Positions 26,166 through 34,974 of a stretch of DNA of 64,000 bases are shown piece after piece. The translations under genes were made by a program, and so were the position numbers. The stretch's first letter is position 1. Every line of letters starts with the position of its first letter. The notes beneath the pieces are model-generated. The model searched no databases. It had not been told where the DNA came from and saw only the letters and a list, made by a program, of their open reading frames with translations. Origin of the DNA: Psychrobacillus sp. FSL K6-2836 (GTDB taxonomy: Bacteria; Bacillota; Bacilli; Bacillales_A; Planococcaceae). Location of the stretch: positions 1,116,001-1,180,000 of the forward strand of contig NZ_JBBOOM010000001.1 in assembly GCF_038003085.1 (NCBI RefSeq). Direction: 5' to 3'.

Positions 26166-26175
26166 ATGTCACTAC
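26166..26175. promoter_or_regulatory. candidate GntR operator motif (copy 1 of 3)
   Basis: ATGTCACTAC, a variant of ATGTCAYTAY that also occurs in the intergenic regions at 32071-32080 and 39730-39739 of the same locus. Here it lies about 45 bp before the hydroxyacid dehydrogenase start codon. Confidence 0.4.
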
Positions 26176-26204
26176 ATTAGTAGTTACAATTAAATACTTC
26201 GTCG

Positions 26205-26238
26205 CATCCTCATCTAGAAATACTTCTAGATAAGGATG
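26205..26238 (-). other. intercistronic stem-loop
   Basis: CATCCT and AGGATG plus ATCTAGAA and TTCTAGAT pair to give a 14 bp stem with one mismatch and a 4-base loop. No T run follows on the minus strand, so it is more likely an mRNA-processing or stability element than a terminator. It lies between the MDR genes and the acid-branch genes. Confidence 0.6.
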
Positions 26239-26279
26239 TAATGAAAGGAAAGCACCTAGTACATTAGTGGCACTCCTTC

Positions 26280-27299
26280 TTAGTTCATGTCTATCATAAC
26301 CTTCATCACTTTGTCTTTGTTGACTTCGATAATTTCGTAAGCTTTTAAATAATCTTCAAATGGGAATCTATCTGTAATTAGTTCAGTCAGTTTGACCTTG
26401 CCTTGAAGGATCAGTTCAACCGCTTGGTCGAAATCAATAGATTGGTACATAGCACTTCCGAGTATAGTAAGCTCATGATCTTGCACATACCCCATATTCA
26501 CTTTAGTAAGATCAGATACAACACCTACCACGACAACTGTACTTCCTTTGCGTGCTACTTCAATTGCTTGTGCAACTGTAAAGCTCGAACCAACGCATTC
26601 AAATATGACATCTGATTTTGCCTCTCCGAATTGACGCAGGATACCCTCGTCTAACTGCTCCTCATTGCTATTAATCGTTTCAATACCACATCTTTCAGCC
26701 ATCTGAAGTCTAGTCGTACTCAACTCTGCTATAACCACTTTTTTAGCTCCCAGTGCTTTTGCAGTCTGAGCAACTAAGTTTCCGATTGGTCCTCCGCCAA
26801 TGACGAGCACATTTTTCTCTTCAACAGAAGGAACACGTTTAACCGCATGTACAGCTACTGCAAGTGGCTCAATCATAGCACCTTCATCCCAGCCAATTGA
26901 GTCTGGGAGAATAGTTAGCTTATCTTCATCTACAACGAAATAGTCGGAGGCCATTCCAGTTGTTTGGAAGCCCATAACCTTTAGTTCCTCACAAACATGA
27001 TACATCCCATTTTGACATGGGAAGCACGCACCACAAACTACTTGAGGTTGAACAGTAACTTTCTCGCCTTTTTTTACTTCTGTAACTTCTGAACCCAATT
27101 CCACGACTTCACCAGAAACTTCATGTCCTTGCACTACCGGGAAAGTTGTGTAGGGGTGTTTACCATGAAATACATGAATGTCAGATCCACATACACCAAT
27201 TCTTTGCATTTTCAGTTTTACTTGTTTTGGACCGATTTCTGGCACGTCTACTTCCTGGAAAATAATTTTTGCCGGTTCTGTCATTAAGGCTTGTTTCAT
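26280..27299 (-). CDS. zinc-type alcohol/polyol dehydrogenase (MDR family)
   Basis: Medium-chain dehydrogenase (339 aa) of the sorbitol/threonine dehydrogenase type. Catalytic zinc ligands lie in RIGVCGSDIHVF and VVQGHEVSGE, the four structural-zinc cysteines lie in CGACFPCQNGMYHVC, and the NAD motif is VIGGGPIGNLVAQ near residue 165. The ATG at 27299 begins MKQALMTEPAKIIF; a TTG 27 bp upstream would precede the GAGGG ribosome site. It is tail-to-head with the next MDR gene. Substrate unknown; a polyol or sugar acid fits the locus. Confidence 0.85.
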   Translation of the reverse strand: MKQALMTEPAKIIFQEVDVPEIGPKQVKLKMQRIGVCGSDIHVFHGKHPYTTFPVVQGHEVSGEVVELGSEVTEVKKGEKVTVQPQVVCGACFPCQNGMYHVCEELKVMGFQTTGMASDYFVVDEDKLTILPDSIGWDEGAMIEPLAVAVHAVKRVPSVEEKNVLVIGGGPIGNLVAQTAKALGAKKVVIAELSTTRLQMAERCGIETINSNEEQLDEGILRQFGEAKSDVIFECVGSSFTVAQAIEVARKGSTVVVVGVVSDLTKVNMGYVQDHELTILGSAMYQSIDFDQAVELILQGKVKLTELITDRFPFEDYLKAYEIIEVNKDKVMKVMIDMN

Positions 27300-27322
27300 T
27301 TTCAACTGTAGTCCCTCATTTC

Positions 27323-28354
27323 TCAATAAGTGATAATGATTTTCTTATTTGTCTTGCCTGTAAGGTAATCTTCGAACGCTTCCGTAATCCGTTCAAAGGG
27401 ATAAGTAGCAAAAATAAAATCCGAGAGTACAATCTTTCCTTCCTCTACCCACTGGATGATTTGTTCGTGACAAGCACCTTCTTCTTCTTTCCTAGGCATC
27501 TGCTGAAAATTAATATTCCAATTATAAGGAGCATCTTCTAGATTAAGTTTCAAAGCAGTCGATTTAGGTACCCCGTAGCAGAGCACTTCACCACGGTCTT
27601 TTAGTAGTGACAGTCCTTCGTTGATTATTGCTTCAGACCCAACAGCATCCAAAACAAAGTCTACTCCCTGGGAATTCCTCTTTAGCAATTGTGTCTTCAC
27701 CGAACCTACAGAACTATCGATTACGACTTCAGCGCCGAACTTACTAAGTAGCTTTCCTTTTTCCTCACTTCTGACAACTGCAGTGATATTCTCTATTCCG
27801 AGCAACCGCATTAGTTTAACAAACGTAATGGCTACCGTCCCACTGCCATAGACTACTATCGATTGTCCTTTCTGAATCCCAAAGTGCTGAATCGCACTAT
27901 ACACTTCCCGCAATGTAACTAAAACAGGTGCCTCTTTTACTGAAATCCATGAAGGTAATTTCTTTTGGGCATATGCTGTTTCAGGAATCTCTTCGATAGA
28001 TTTATAGCTTTGAACATCATCTACAACTCCATATTCACTAAATGCTCCCCAGCCTGAGCTAAATGGATTGTTGCCAGCAATTGCTGGAGTAAATGGAAGC
28101 ATAACTATATCGCCTATTTGAAAACTTGTAACTTCAGAACCGATTTTTACTACTTCCCCGACTGCCTCATGACCAAGCATCATTGGGTAATCAGATATAT
28201 GAAATCCTTTAAAAGACTGTTCGATAATCGTTGCATCAGTACCACAAATTCCACAGGCAAGTGTTTTTACAAGTGCCTGTTTCGATGTAATTTCTGGAAC
28301 TGGGACTTCTTCAATAGAAAATTGGTTCGAGCTGTGTACTACAAATGTCTTCAT
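27323..28354 (-). CDS. MDR dehydrogenase, glucose-dehydrogenase-like
   Basis: Medium-chain dehydrogenase (343 aa). Catalytic zinc residues appear in ACGICGTDATII and MLGHEAVGEVV, and the NAD(P) motif is VYGSGTVAITFVKL near residue 175. Unlike its neighbour it has no four-cysteine structural zinc lobe: the corresponding loop reads LPFTPAIAGNNPF. This resembles aldose 1-dehydrogenases, which form lactones, and would fit the lactonase gene downstream. GGAG lies 8 bp before the ATG. It follows the ABC permease gene after 28 bp. Confidence 0.75.
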   Translation of the reverse strand: MKTFVVHSSNQFSIEEVPVPEITSKQALVKTLACGICGTDATIIEQSFKGFHISDYPMMLGHEAVGEVVKIGSEVTSFQIGDIVMLPFTPAIAGNNPFSSGWGAFSEYGVVDDVQSYKSIEEIPETAYAQKKLPSWISVKEAPVLVTLREVYSAIQHFGIQKGQSIVVYGSGTVAITFVKLMRLLGIENITAVVRSEEKGKLLSKFGAEVVIDSSVGSVKTQLLKRNSQGVDFVLDAVGSEAIINEGLSLLKDRGEVLCYGVPKSTALKLNLEDAPYNWNINFQQMPRKEEEGACHEQIIQWVEEGKIVLSDFIFATYPFERITEAFEDYLTGKTNKKIIITY

Positions 28355-28382
28355 TGAAGTCTCTCCTTTTTAATAGAGATGT

Positions 28383-29342
28383 TTAAACTGTTCGTTCTTT
28401 TTTACTCGTAGCAATCTGAAGTAGCACTGCCGCAATAATAATAGCCCCTTTAATAATGTCTTGTGGATAAGAAGGAACAGCCATTAGATTCATGATATTC
28501 CCTATTAATCCAAGAATCAGTGCACCTGCAACGGTATTAAGAACAAAACCGCGTCCCCCCATAAGACTAGCACCACCGATTACTACTGCTGCAATAGCAT
28601 CCAGTTCCTGACCCATACCTACAGTCGCACTTCCTGTTGAAGAACGAGCAGCTATGAATACACCAGCAAGTGCAGCAAGTGCACCCGAAATCGCGTAAGT
28701 AGACATTACGTATAGCTTTGTACGGACACCAGCTAGTTTTACAGCAGTCTCGTTACTTCCGATTGCAACAATCTTACGACCAAATCCTGTATAACGCTGG
28801 ACGATTGTGAAAATAATAATAAGAAGAACTGTAATGAAAATAATTGGGTACATTAAATCTTTGCTAACTAGTAAATCAATTGTGTTCGATTCAACACGAA
28901 CCGGTCGCCCCTCAGTAATAACAAATGCGACACCTCGGGCAATCGTCATTGTTGCCAATGTAGCGACGAATCCTTGAATGCCTGTATAAGCAACTAAGAA
29001 CCCTGAAAATATCCCAAATAGCAGGCCAACTAAAACGGCAATACCAATTGAAACTGAAAAGTGTAATCCGATATCAGTTATTAATAGTGCAGAAACAGTT
29101 GCTCCAAGTGCCATCAAGGAACCGACGGACAAGTCTATGCCACCAGCCAAAATGACATACAGAAGTCCAATTGCTACTAAAATTGGACCAGCCTGTTGAA
29201 GAAGAATGTTGCGCAAATTCATCGGTGTTAAGAAAGTGTCTGATAACATAGCACTGATAATAATCAGCAGTAGAAGAATCAAAAATGTATTGTTGTTAAT
29301 AATAAACTCTTTCCAATTGAATTTCTTTGCAGAAGATGACAT
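28383..29342 (-). CDS. RbsC-type sugar ABC transporter permease
   Basis: Membrane subunit (319 aa, 8-10 hydrophobic segments) of a CUT2-type importer. Blocks typical of RbsC are LAGGIDLSVGSLMALGATVS near residue 65, TGFGRKIVAIGSNETAVKLAGV near 185 and LDAIAAVVIGGASLMGGRG near 245. It starts 5 bp after the ATPase stop with GGGGG upstream. The cargo is probably a free monosaccharide or polyol. Confidence 0.93.
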   Translation of the reverse strand: MSSSAKKFNWKEFIINNNTFLILLLLIIISAMLSDTFLTPMNLRNILLQQAGPILVAIGLLYVILAGGIDLSVGSLMALGATVSALLITDIGLHFSVSIGIAVLVGLLFGIFSGFLVAYTGIQGFVATLATMTIARGVAFVITEGRPVRVESNTIDLLVSKDLMYPIIFITVLLIIIFTIVQRYTGFGRKIVAIGSNETAVKLAGVRTKLYVMSTYAISGALAALAGVFIAARSSTGSATVGMGQELDAIAAVVIGGASLMGGRGFVLNTVAGALILGLIGNIMNLMAVPSYPQDIIKGAIIIAAVLLQIATSKKERTV

Positions 29343-29347
29343 GAGTT

Positions 29348-30829
29348 TTAAACCCCCATTGCTAGTTTAATTAAGTTATTTTCTGTGAGCTCTTCCTTTT
29401 TGACTTCTCCCTTGATTTCACCTTCACGCATGACAAGTGCACGGTCACACATTCCGATAATTTCGGACATCTCTGAAGAAACAATAATTATAGCTACACC
29501 CTTATCCGCGAGATCATTGATGATTTTATAAATTTCAGTTTTAGCTCCGACATCCACGCCTCGTGTTGGCTCATCAAGGATAATAAGCTTTGTATCGATT
29601 GCAAGCCATTTGGCAAGTGCCACCTTTTGCTGGTTACCTCCGCTTAGACTATCGGCTGGATCTTCAGTAGAACCATATTTTGTTGAAATACGAGCCAATA
29701 ATTGCAGGACATCATCTTTTTCCTGACGATGTGAAATCCAACCGTTTGTTTGTTTTGAAACCATTGTGGTGTTTATCCGGATAGACTGACTTAACAGTAA
29801 ACCTTGTTTTTTTCGATCTTCGGGTAATAATCCAATACCTAGTTTAATAGCTTGTTTCGGATTTTTGATATCTATTTCTTTGCCAAGATAATAGGTCAAA
29901 CCCGACTCTTTCCTGTCAGCACCAAAAATAGCTCTCATAATTTCTGTTCTTCCGGAACCTACAAGCCCACTGAACCCTACTACTTCACCGGCACGAACTG
30001 AGAACGAGGCATTTTTCACATGATTACCTACATTAAGTTTCTCGACTCTGAGGACTTCTTCTCTAATTTCTGCATGACGTTCAGGGAAAAGCGTTGAGAT
30101 TTCACGACCTACCATCATGGTGACAAGTTGATCTTTTGTTATAGAATTCGTATCAACAGTGCCTACATACTTACCGTCTTTTAATACAGTAATTCGGTCG
30201 CTTATAGCGAAAAGTTCTTCCAAACGATGTGATATGTATACAATTGTTACACCAGAATCTTTCAGTCTGACAATTAGTTCTAATAACTTTTGAGTTTCGG
30301 AATGAGTAAGTACTGCTGTTGGTTCGTCGAAAACTAGAACTTTCGAATTTTTTGCAAGACATTTACAGATTTCAACGATTTGCTGATAAGCAACACTCAG
30401 TTCCCCCACTTTTTGATTTGGATCGATGTGGCCAAAACCAATTTTTTCGAGTTCCTGTTTCGCATTCTTTCGAAGTTTTTTCCAGTTGATAAATAATCCG
30501 CCACTGCTTAACTTATCAATATATATATTTTCAGCTACTGATAAATCTGGTGCTAACATGAATTCTTGGTAAATGACAGAAACGCCGAGATCAATCATTG
30601 CCTTTGGACTTGAAACCGTAGCCTCTTTTCCATCGATAATGATATTCCCACCGTCCTTTTCATAAGCTCCTGCAAGGATTTTCATTAATGTCGATTTTCC
30701 GGCGCCATTTTCACCAATAAGTGCGTGAATTTCGCCTTTTTTGACTTTCATATGCACATCTTCTAGCGCCTTAACGCCTCCAAAGTGCTTTGAAATATGG
30801 TTCATTTCAACAATATAGTTTGAAGCCAC
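29348..30829 (-). CDS. RbsA-type sugar ABC transporter ATPase (two nucleotide-binding domains)
   Basis: ATPase (493 aa) with two ABC domains. The first has Walker A GENGAGKSTLMKILAG near residue 35, signature VGELSVAYQQIVEICKCL and Walker B VLVFDEPT. The second has the degenerate P-loop GLVGSGRTEIMRAIFG, signature LSGGNQQKVALAKWL and LIILDEPTRGVDVG. The GTG at 30829 is chosen because GGGGG lies 7 bp upstream; the longer frame would run through the ribosome site. It pairs with the permease downstream and the binding protein upstream. Confidence 0.93.
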   Translation of the reverse strand: MASNYIVEMNHISKHFGGVKALEDVHMKVKKGEIHALIGENGAGKSTLMKILAGAYEKDGGNIIIDGKEATVSSPKAMIDLGVSVIYQEFMLAPDLSVAENIYIDKLSSGGLFINWKKLRKNAKQELEKIGFGHIDPNQKVGELSVAYQQIVEICKCLAKNSKVLVFDEPTAVLTHSETQKLLELIVRLKDSGVTIVYISHRLEELFAISDRITVLKDGKYVGTVDTNSITKDQLVTMMVGREISTLFPERHAEIREEVLRVEKLNVGNHVKNASFSVRAGEVVGFSGLVGSGRTEIMRAIFGADRKESGLTYYLGKEIDIKNPKQAIKLGIGLLPEDRKKQGLLLSQSIRINTTMVSKQTNGWISHRQEKDDVLQLLARISTKYGSTEDPADSLSGGNQQKVALAKWLAIDTKLIILDEPTRGVDVGAKTEIYKIINDLADKGVAIIIVSSEMSEIIGMCDRALVMREGEIKGEVKKEELTENNLIKLAMGV

Positions 30830-30888
30830 AATGAGTCCCCCTTTCAAATCGTCGCTCAAATTAATATGAAAATATTTCTTTTATGTAT

Positions 30889-30920
30889 AAGAATCCTCCC
30901 AAAAAAAGAGGAGGATTCTT
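30889..30920 (-). other. intercistronic stem-loop between binding-protein and ATPase genes
   Basis: A perfect 11 bp stem, AAGAATCCTCC (30889-30899) with GGAGGATTCTT (30910-30920), and a 10-base loop. The minus-strand 3' side has no T run, so it probably protects the binding-protein mRNA from decay or causes partial termination, a common way to express the binding protein more than the membrane subunits. Confidence 0.7.
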
Positions 30921-30947
30921 AGATAAGCTGTGTTACCTTATAACTAA

Positions 30948-32021
30948 TTAGAATCCGAAATCGTAATAATCATCTACATTATCTTTTGTAACTGCTGCTG
31001 GTTCAGTTAATGTTACTTCTTCGTAGCTTTCAGGATCTTTTCCATCAACAATAATTTCTTTTGCGATTTCAACTCCAAGTTTTGCAACTTTATATGGACT
31101 ATTTTCTCCTGTTGCAAAGTATTGACCTTCTTTGATAAGATCATATGCTTCAAGTGCTCCATCAGCCGCTGCTACAATATCTACGTTGTCAATTCCTGCA
31201 TTTTTTAGGGCAGTCATTGCACCTAATAACATTTGATCATTTTCTCCAAGTACAGTTGTCAGGTTTGGATTTGCAGTGATTAAATCTTCTGCCGCTACAA
31301 GACCATCTTCACGAGTCCATGCACCCCAACCTTGTCCAACTACAGAGAATTTAGCTTCTGCATTAGAAGCTTTACCTGATGATGCAAGTTGAGAATCTAA
31401 TTCATCTGCTAGTTTCCAAGCTTCATCTTCAGAAACACCTAATTTACCTTCTAAAATGCCTGCGAATAATCCTGTACGACGCTCTGTTCCTGCAACGTTT
31501 CCTTTTGCACCACTAAGTGTAATTGATACGATTTCTTCGTCACCCATTTTTTCTGCATAAGCAAGACCAACCAAACGACCATTTTGCTTATTATCAGAAT
31601 AAACAGTTGTAATATCATCAGCATCTTCATTAACACCGCTGTCTAGGTTAATAACACCAATGCCTGCTTCAGCAGCTTTATTGATGGCTGGAACTACTGC
31701 ATCTGGTTCAACTGCATCCAGGAAAATCATGTCCATTCCTTGAGCAATAAATGTTTCCATATTCTCTGCTTCTTTTGTTGTGTCCCCATTTGCATCTAAA
31801 ACTGTTATTTTCCATCCTTCAGCTTCCGCATACTCTTCTACTGCATCTACAAGTGAAACAAAATAAGGTGAATCCTGTGTTTTAATGGCAAAACCGACTT
31901 TAATCTGTTCATCTCCTCCACCAGATTTTCCATTTGCTTCATTTGAATCAGAACTACATGCTGCAACTACTAACATCATCAGAAGTAGAGTTGTAAAAAG
32001 AAATAATTTATTTGCTTTCAA
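30948..32021 (-). CDS. RbsB-type sugar-binding lipoprotein
   Basis: Extracellular CUT2-type binding protein (357 aa). The signal peptide ends in the lipobox VVAAC near residue 22. The periplasmic-binding-protein domain has VGFAIKTQDSPYFVSLVDAV near 42, FLDAVEPDAVVPAINKAAEA near 105, VINLDSGVNEDADD and VLGENDQMLLGAMTALKNAG near 235. The start is TTG with GGGGG 8 bp upstream. It opens its own transcript, with a promoter and perfect cre site at 32104-32132. Ligand unknown; rare ketohexoses or hexitols fit the enzymes around it. Confidence 0.92.
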   Translation of the reverse strand: MKANKLFLFTTLLLMMLVVAACSSDSNEANGKSGGGDEQIKVGFAIKTQDSPYFVSLVDAVEEYAEAEGWKITVLDANGDTTKEAENMETFIAQGMDMIFLDAVEPDAVVPAINKAAEAGIGVINLDSGVNEDADDITTVYSDNKQNGRLVGLAYAEKMGDEEIVSITLSGAKGNVAGTERRTGLFAGILEGKLGVSEDEAWKLADELDSQLASSGKASNAEAKFSVVGQGWGAWTREDGLVAAEDLITANPNLTTVLGENDQMLLGAMTALKNAGIDNVDIVAAADGALEAYDLIKEGQYFATGENSPYKVAKLGVEIAKEIIVDGKDPESYEEVTLTEPAAVTKDNVDDYYDFGF

Positions 32022-32067
32022 TGCTGTTTCCCCCTATAAATTATTTGTTAATTACATAACTGCATAG

Positions 32068-32080
32068 TAATGTCATTACA
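32068..32080. promoter_or_regulatory. candidate GntR operator, palindromic (copy 2 of 3)
   Basis: GTAATGTCATTAC, a perfect palindrome around a central T, about 24-36 bp downstream of the -10 box of the rbsB-type promoter. It shares ATGTCAYTAY with 26166-26175 and 39730-39739. Confidence 0.55.
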
Positions 32081-32103
32081 ATACAATGTTGTAATATGCT
32101 TAT

Positions 32104-32132
32104 ACTATACAACTTATTGATAGCGTTTTCAA
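32104..32132 (-). promoter_or_regulatory. sigma-A promoter of the sugar ABC transporter genes
   Basis: On the minus strand, -35 TTGAAA (32127-32132), a 17 bp spacer and -10 TATAGT (32104-32109). It overlaps the cre site at 32117-32132. Confidence 0.72.
32117..32132 (-). promoter_or_regulatory. CcpA catabolite-repression site (cre)
   Basis: TTGAAAACGCTATCAA matches every position of the Bacillus cre consensus WTGNAARCGNWWWCAW. It overlaps the -35 box of the transporter promoter, where CcpA binding would repress uptake when preferred sugars are present. Confidence 0.85.
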
Positions 32133-32196
32133 GAATATATTTAATTATTCAGTATTATTTATTTATATTAATCTTTCAAAAAGCTTATATATTCAA

Positions 32197-32973
32197 TTAA
32201 ATGATGGTAAATCCTCCATCTATAACGAACTCGCTTCCTGTCACAAAAGATGCAGAGTCAGATAACAAATAAATTACTGCACCAGCAAGCTCCTCTGGTT
32301 TACCAAGTCGTTTCATCGGAGTTAAATCTGCCCATTGTTTTCTCCAGTCTTCCCTTACAAAAGAAGTAAGTTCCGTAAAGATATATCCGGGACTAATACA
32401 GTTGACGCGAATTCCTTGTTCAGCCCACTCATAAGCTAATGACTTTGTCAGTTGAGTGACCCCTGCTTTTGACGTATTATATGATGCTTGTAACTGTGGG
32501 TAGTTGACAATGATGCCTGACATAGAAGCAGTATTGACAATCGAACCTTTAATACCGTTCTCTATAAGATATTTTCCGAATAATTGAGCAACATAAAAAA
32601 CACCATTTAAATTGACATCAATGACCTTTAGCCATTCTTCTGGGCTTGCTTCAATTACAGGTTTTTGTATGACGATACCTGCATTGTTGAAAAGAAGTTC
32701 AATTGACCCCATTTGTTTAACCGAGTCTTCCAAGGCCTTTTTCACTGCATCATAATCCGTTACATCTACTTGCAATGAGAAAGTCTTACAGCCATAGTTT
32801 TGCGCAATCTCTTCTGCTGTTTGTGCAGCAGACTCCCCGTTAACATCGAAAATAACGACATTTGCACCTACTGCCGCCAGATGTTCTCCGACTGTTTTAC
32901 CGATTCCACGCGCTCCTCCTGTAATTAAAACAGTTTTATTTTTTAATGAAAATAATTTCTCAAGCATTTCCAT
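32197..32973 (-). CDS. short-chain dehydrogenase/reductase (polyol/ketose type)
   Basis: Classical SDR (258 aa). The cofactor motif is VLITGGARGIGKTVGEHL near residue 15, NNAGIVIQKP follows near 90, and the catalytic Ser and Tyr-Lys lie in VNTASMSGIIV and ASYNTSKAGVTQL near 150-165. The C-terminal end SFVTGSEFVIDGGFTI is typical. Members of this type interconvert polyols and ketoses such as sorbitol, arabinitol or sorbose. It is the last gene of the kinase/aldolase group, 5 bp after the PfkB-type kinase gene. The start could be either of two ATGs 6 bp apart. Confidence 0.88.
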   Translation of the reverse strand: MEMLEKLFSLKNKTVLITGGARGIGKTVGEHLAAVGANVVIFDVNGESAAQTAEEIAQNYGCKTFSLQVDVTDYDAVKKALEDSVKQMGSIELLFNNAGIVIQKPVIEASPEEWLKVIDVNLNGVFYVAQLFGKYLIENGIKGSIVNTASMSGIIVNYPQLQASYNTSKAGVTQLTKSLAYEWAEQGIRVNCISPGYIFTELTSFVREDWRKQWADLTPMKRLGKPEELAGAVIYLLSDSASFVTGSEFVIDGGFTII

Positions 32974-32977
32974 ATCC

Positions 32978-33913
32978 TCATCCCCTCTCCATATTTTTTA
33001 CTGCTACTTGCGGAAGAATCTGTTCAACCAATTCAGTTGAAATATCACCTGTTTTTTCTGAGAGCGTATTCGCAGCCGATACTGCAATTGCTAACTGAAG
33101 CTTCAGCTCGTCTTCATGACTATCTATCATAGAACAAGCTATAGCCGCCACCATTGAATCACCAGATCCAACTGTATTTATTATGTCTAGCTTTGGTGGA
33201 GTAGCGCGAAGGACGCCTTTTTTACTGATGAAGAGTGCCCCTTTCTCTCCAAGGGATACAATCACATTTTTGATGCCATTATCTAATAACTTGTTTCCAA
33301 AAGTGATTACCTGTTCTTCTGTTTCCAATTTTGTACCAAATAATTGCTCCAATTCATGAATATTAGGTTTGATAACGAATGGAGCAGCCTCCAAGCCCTT
33401 CGCCAGATATTCTCCACTAGTGTCAAGTACAACAGGGATATTCCTCTTGCTACACATACCAATTAGCTGCGCATAAATATCAACTGGCATCCCTTTCATA
33501 ACACTTCCAGACATTGTGACAAGTGATGCTTCTCCAAGAACTTCTTCGAAATCCTGGATGAAACGACTAATAACTTCGGGACTGATTTCTTCACCTTTTC
33601 CTAACACTTCAGTCGATATACTATTTTCATCCACAATGTTAATACATTCTCTCGTTTCCACACCCGTATCCGTAAAGCGATGTGGTATCTGATCTCGATC
33701 TAATAGTTCAACGACCCTCTGCCCTGTATGACCACCAGTGAGACCGACAGCCAGCACTGGAAAGCCGAGTTGACGTATTACCCTTGCCACATTGAGTCCT
33801 TTACCACCAGCTGACGAAATGTTCTTCGCTGCACGGTGCACGTCACCTTTGGTAAAGGCAGGAACATGATAATACTGATCGAGCGCTACATTCAGCGTAA
33901 GTGTGACAATCAT
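32978..33913 (-). CDS. 1-phosphofructokinase/tagatose-6-phosphate kinase family (PfkB)
   Basis: Sugar-phosphate kinase (311 aa) of the FruK/LacC group. Motifs are SSAGGKGLNVARVIRQLG near residue 34 and INTVGSGDSMVAAIACSM near 242; the GSGD form with Met after Ser is usual in this group. The start at 33913 has GAGGAG 7 bp upstream; an earlier in-frame GTG lies inside that site. With a GatD-like dehydrogenase upstream and a class II aldolase in the same operon, phosphorylation of tagatose-6-phosphate (or an isomer) to a bisphosphate is likely. Confidence 0.85.
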   Translation of the reverse strand: MIVTLTLNVALDQYYHVPAFTKGDVHRAAKNISSAGGKGLNVARVIRQLGFPVLAVGLTGGHTGQRVVELLDRDQIPHRFTDTGVETRECINIVDENSISTEVLGKGEEISPEVISRFIQDFEEVLGEASLVTMSGSVMKGMPVDIYAQLIGMCSKRNIPVVLDTSGEYLAKGLEAAPFVIKPNIHELEQLFGTKLETEEQVITFGNKLLDNGIKNVIVSLGEKGALFISKKGVLRATPPKLDIINTVGSGDSMVAAIACSMIDSHEDELKLQLAIAVSAANTLSEKTGDISTELVEQILPQVAVKNMERG

Positions 33914-33924
33914 GTTATATCTCC

Positions 33925-34962
33925 TCACTTTTCACTATCGATTAGTATTTTTCCTTTTACCGTTCCAGGTGTTTTAAACATCTCAAATGCAGATACAATT
34001 TCACTTAATGGAATTTTCTTAAAAAGCAGTGACTCATCAATTTTAATGTCACCAGAGCGAATATATTTCGCTGTTTCTATCCACTCTTCACCAGGAAAAT
34101 CCTTGCTGTATGACATCCAAGAACCTGTCAAGAAAAATTCTTTACGGTTAAGATGTTCCCATTCATGAACGGAGAATGTCAGCTCTTTTGTCGGCGTTCC
34201 AATCAGACAGACAGATCCTTTCTTTTTAACTAATTCAAATGTAAGTTTAATCGTTGCCGTGTTCCCTGCAGTTTCCAATACATAGTCGAAACGGCGACCA
34301 TCTAATTGCTCAAGGAAAGTTGGATCTGAAGAATTGATGCATTCGTCTGCACCAAATCTTTTAGCAAGTTCAAGTCGTTCTTCACTAATATCGAATACCG
34401 TCACATGTCCTGCACCTAATATTTTCAGCCACTGTAGTGTAAAAAATCCTATATTCCCAATGCCGAGTAGTGCTACAGATTTTCCTGATTGAAAATCTAG
34501 TCGGCGGATGCCGTGGAGCGCAACCGTAATCGGTTCAAAAAAAGCCCCTTGTTCAAAGGAAATGGAAGTATCGAAGCGAATGGCATTTTTTTCAGGCACC
34601 ACTACATATTCTGCAAAACTCCCTGATCGTCTGGAACCGATGAAGCTATAGGTTTCACAAAGTGCGTAATCACCATTCCTGCAGTATTGGCAATCCATAC
34701 ATGGTAATAACGGAGCACCGGCAACACGATCTCCAACTGACAATGATTTCACATTTTCACCGATTTCAACGACTTCCCCTGAAAACTCATGTCCAAGAAT
34801 AATCGGGTATGAATGGGCTGCATCACCATTAACTCTCGGAATATCAGAACCACAAATCCCCGTGAATTTTACTTTGATAAGAACATCACCCGAACCAGGT
34901 ACTGGTGTTTCAACGTCCTCATAAATTAGTTTCTCCCTTGCGTTCAGTACACCTGCTTTCAT
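33925..34962 (-). CDS. GatD-like galactitol-1-phosphate 5-dehydrogenase family
   Basis: Zinc MDR dehydrogenase (345 aa). FTGICGSDIPRVNGDAAHSY near residue 32 is characteristic of GatD, and ILGHEFSGEVV and CMDCQYCRNGDYALC give the catalytic and structural zinc sites. The NAD motif is LLGIGNIGFFTLQWL near 165. GatD turns galactitol-1-phosphate into tagatose-6-phosphate. GGAGG lies 8 bp before the ATG. No galactitol PTS is encoded here, so the phosphorylated polyol would have to come from one of the FGGY kinases. Oxidation of an unphosphorylated polyol is the alternative. Confidence 0.78.
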   Translation of the reverse strand: MKAGVLNAREKLIYEDVETPVPGSGDVLIKVKFTGICGSDIPRVNGDAAHSYPIILGHEFSGEVVEIGENVKSLSVGDRVAGAPLLPCMDCQYCRNGDYALCETYSFIGSRRSGSFAEYVVVPEKNAIRFDTSISFEQGAFFEPITVALHGIRRLDFQSGKSVALLGIGNIGFFTLQWLKILGAGHVTVFDISEERLELAKRFGADECINSSDPTFLEQLDGRRFDYVLETAGNTATIKLTFELVKKKGSVCLIGTPTKELTFSVHEWEHLNRKEFFLTGSWMSYSKDFPGEEWIETAKYIRSGDIKIDESLLFKKIPLSEIVSAFEMFKTPGTVKGKILIDSEK

Positions 34963-34974
34963 CTCTTTTACCTC

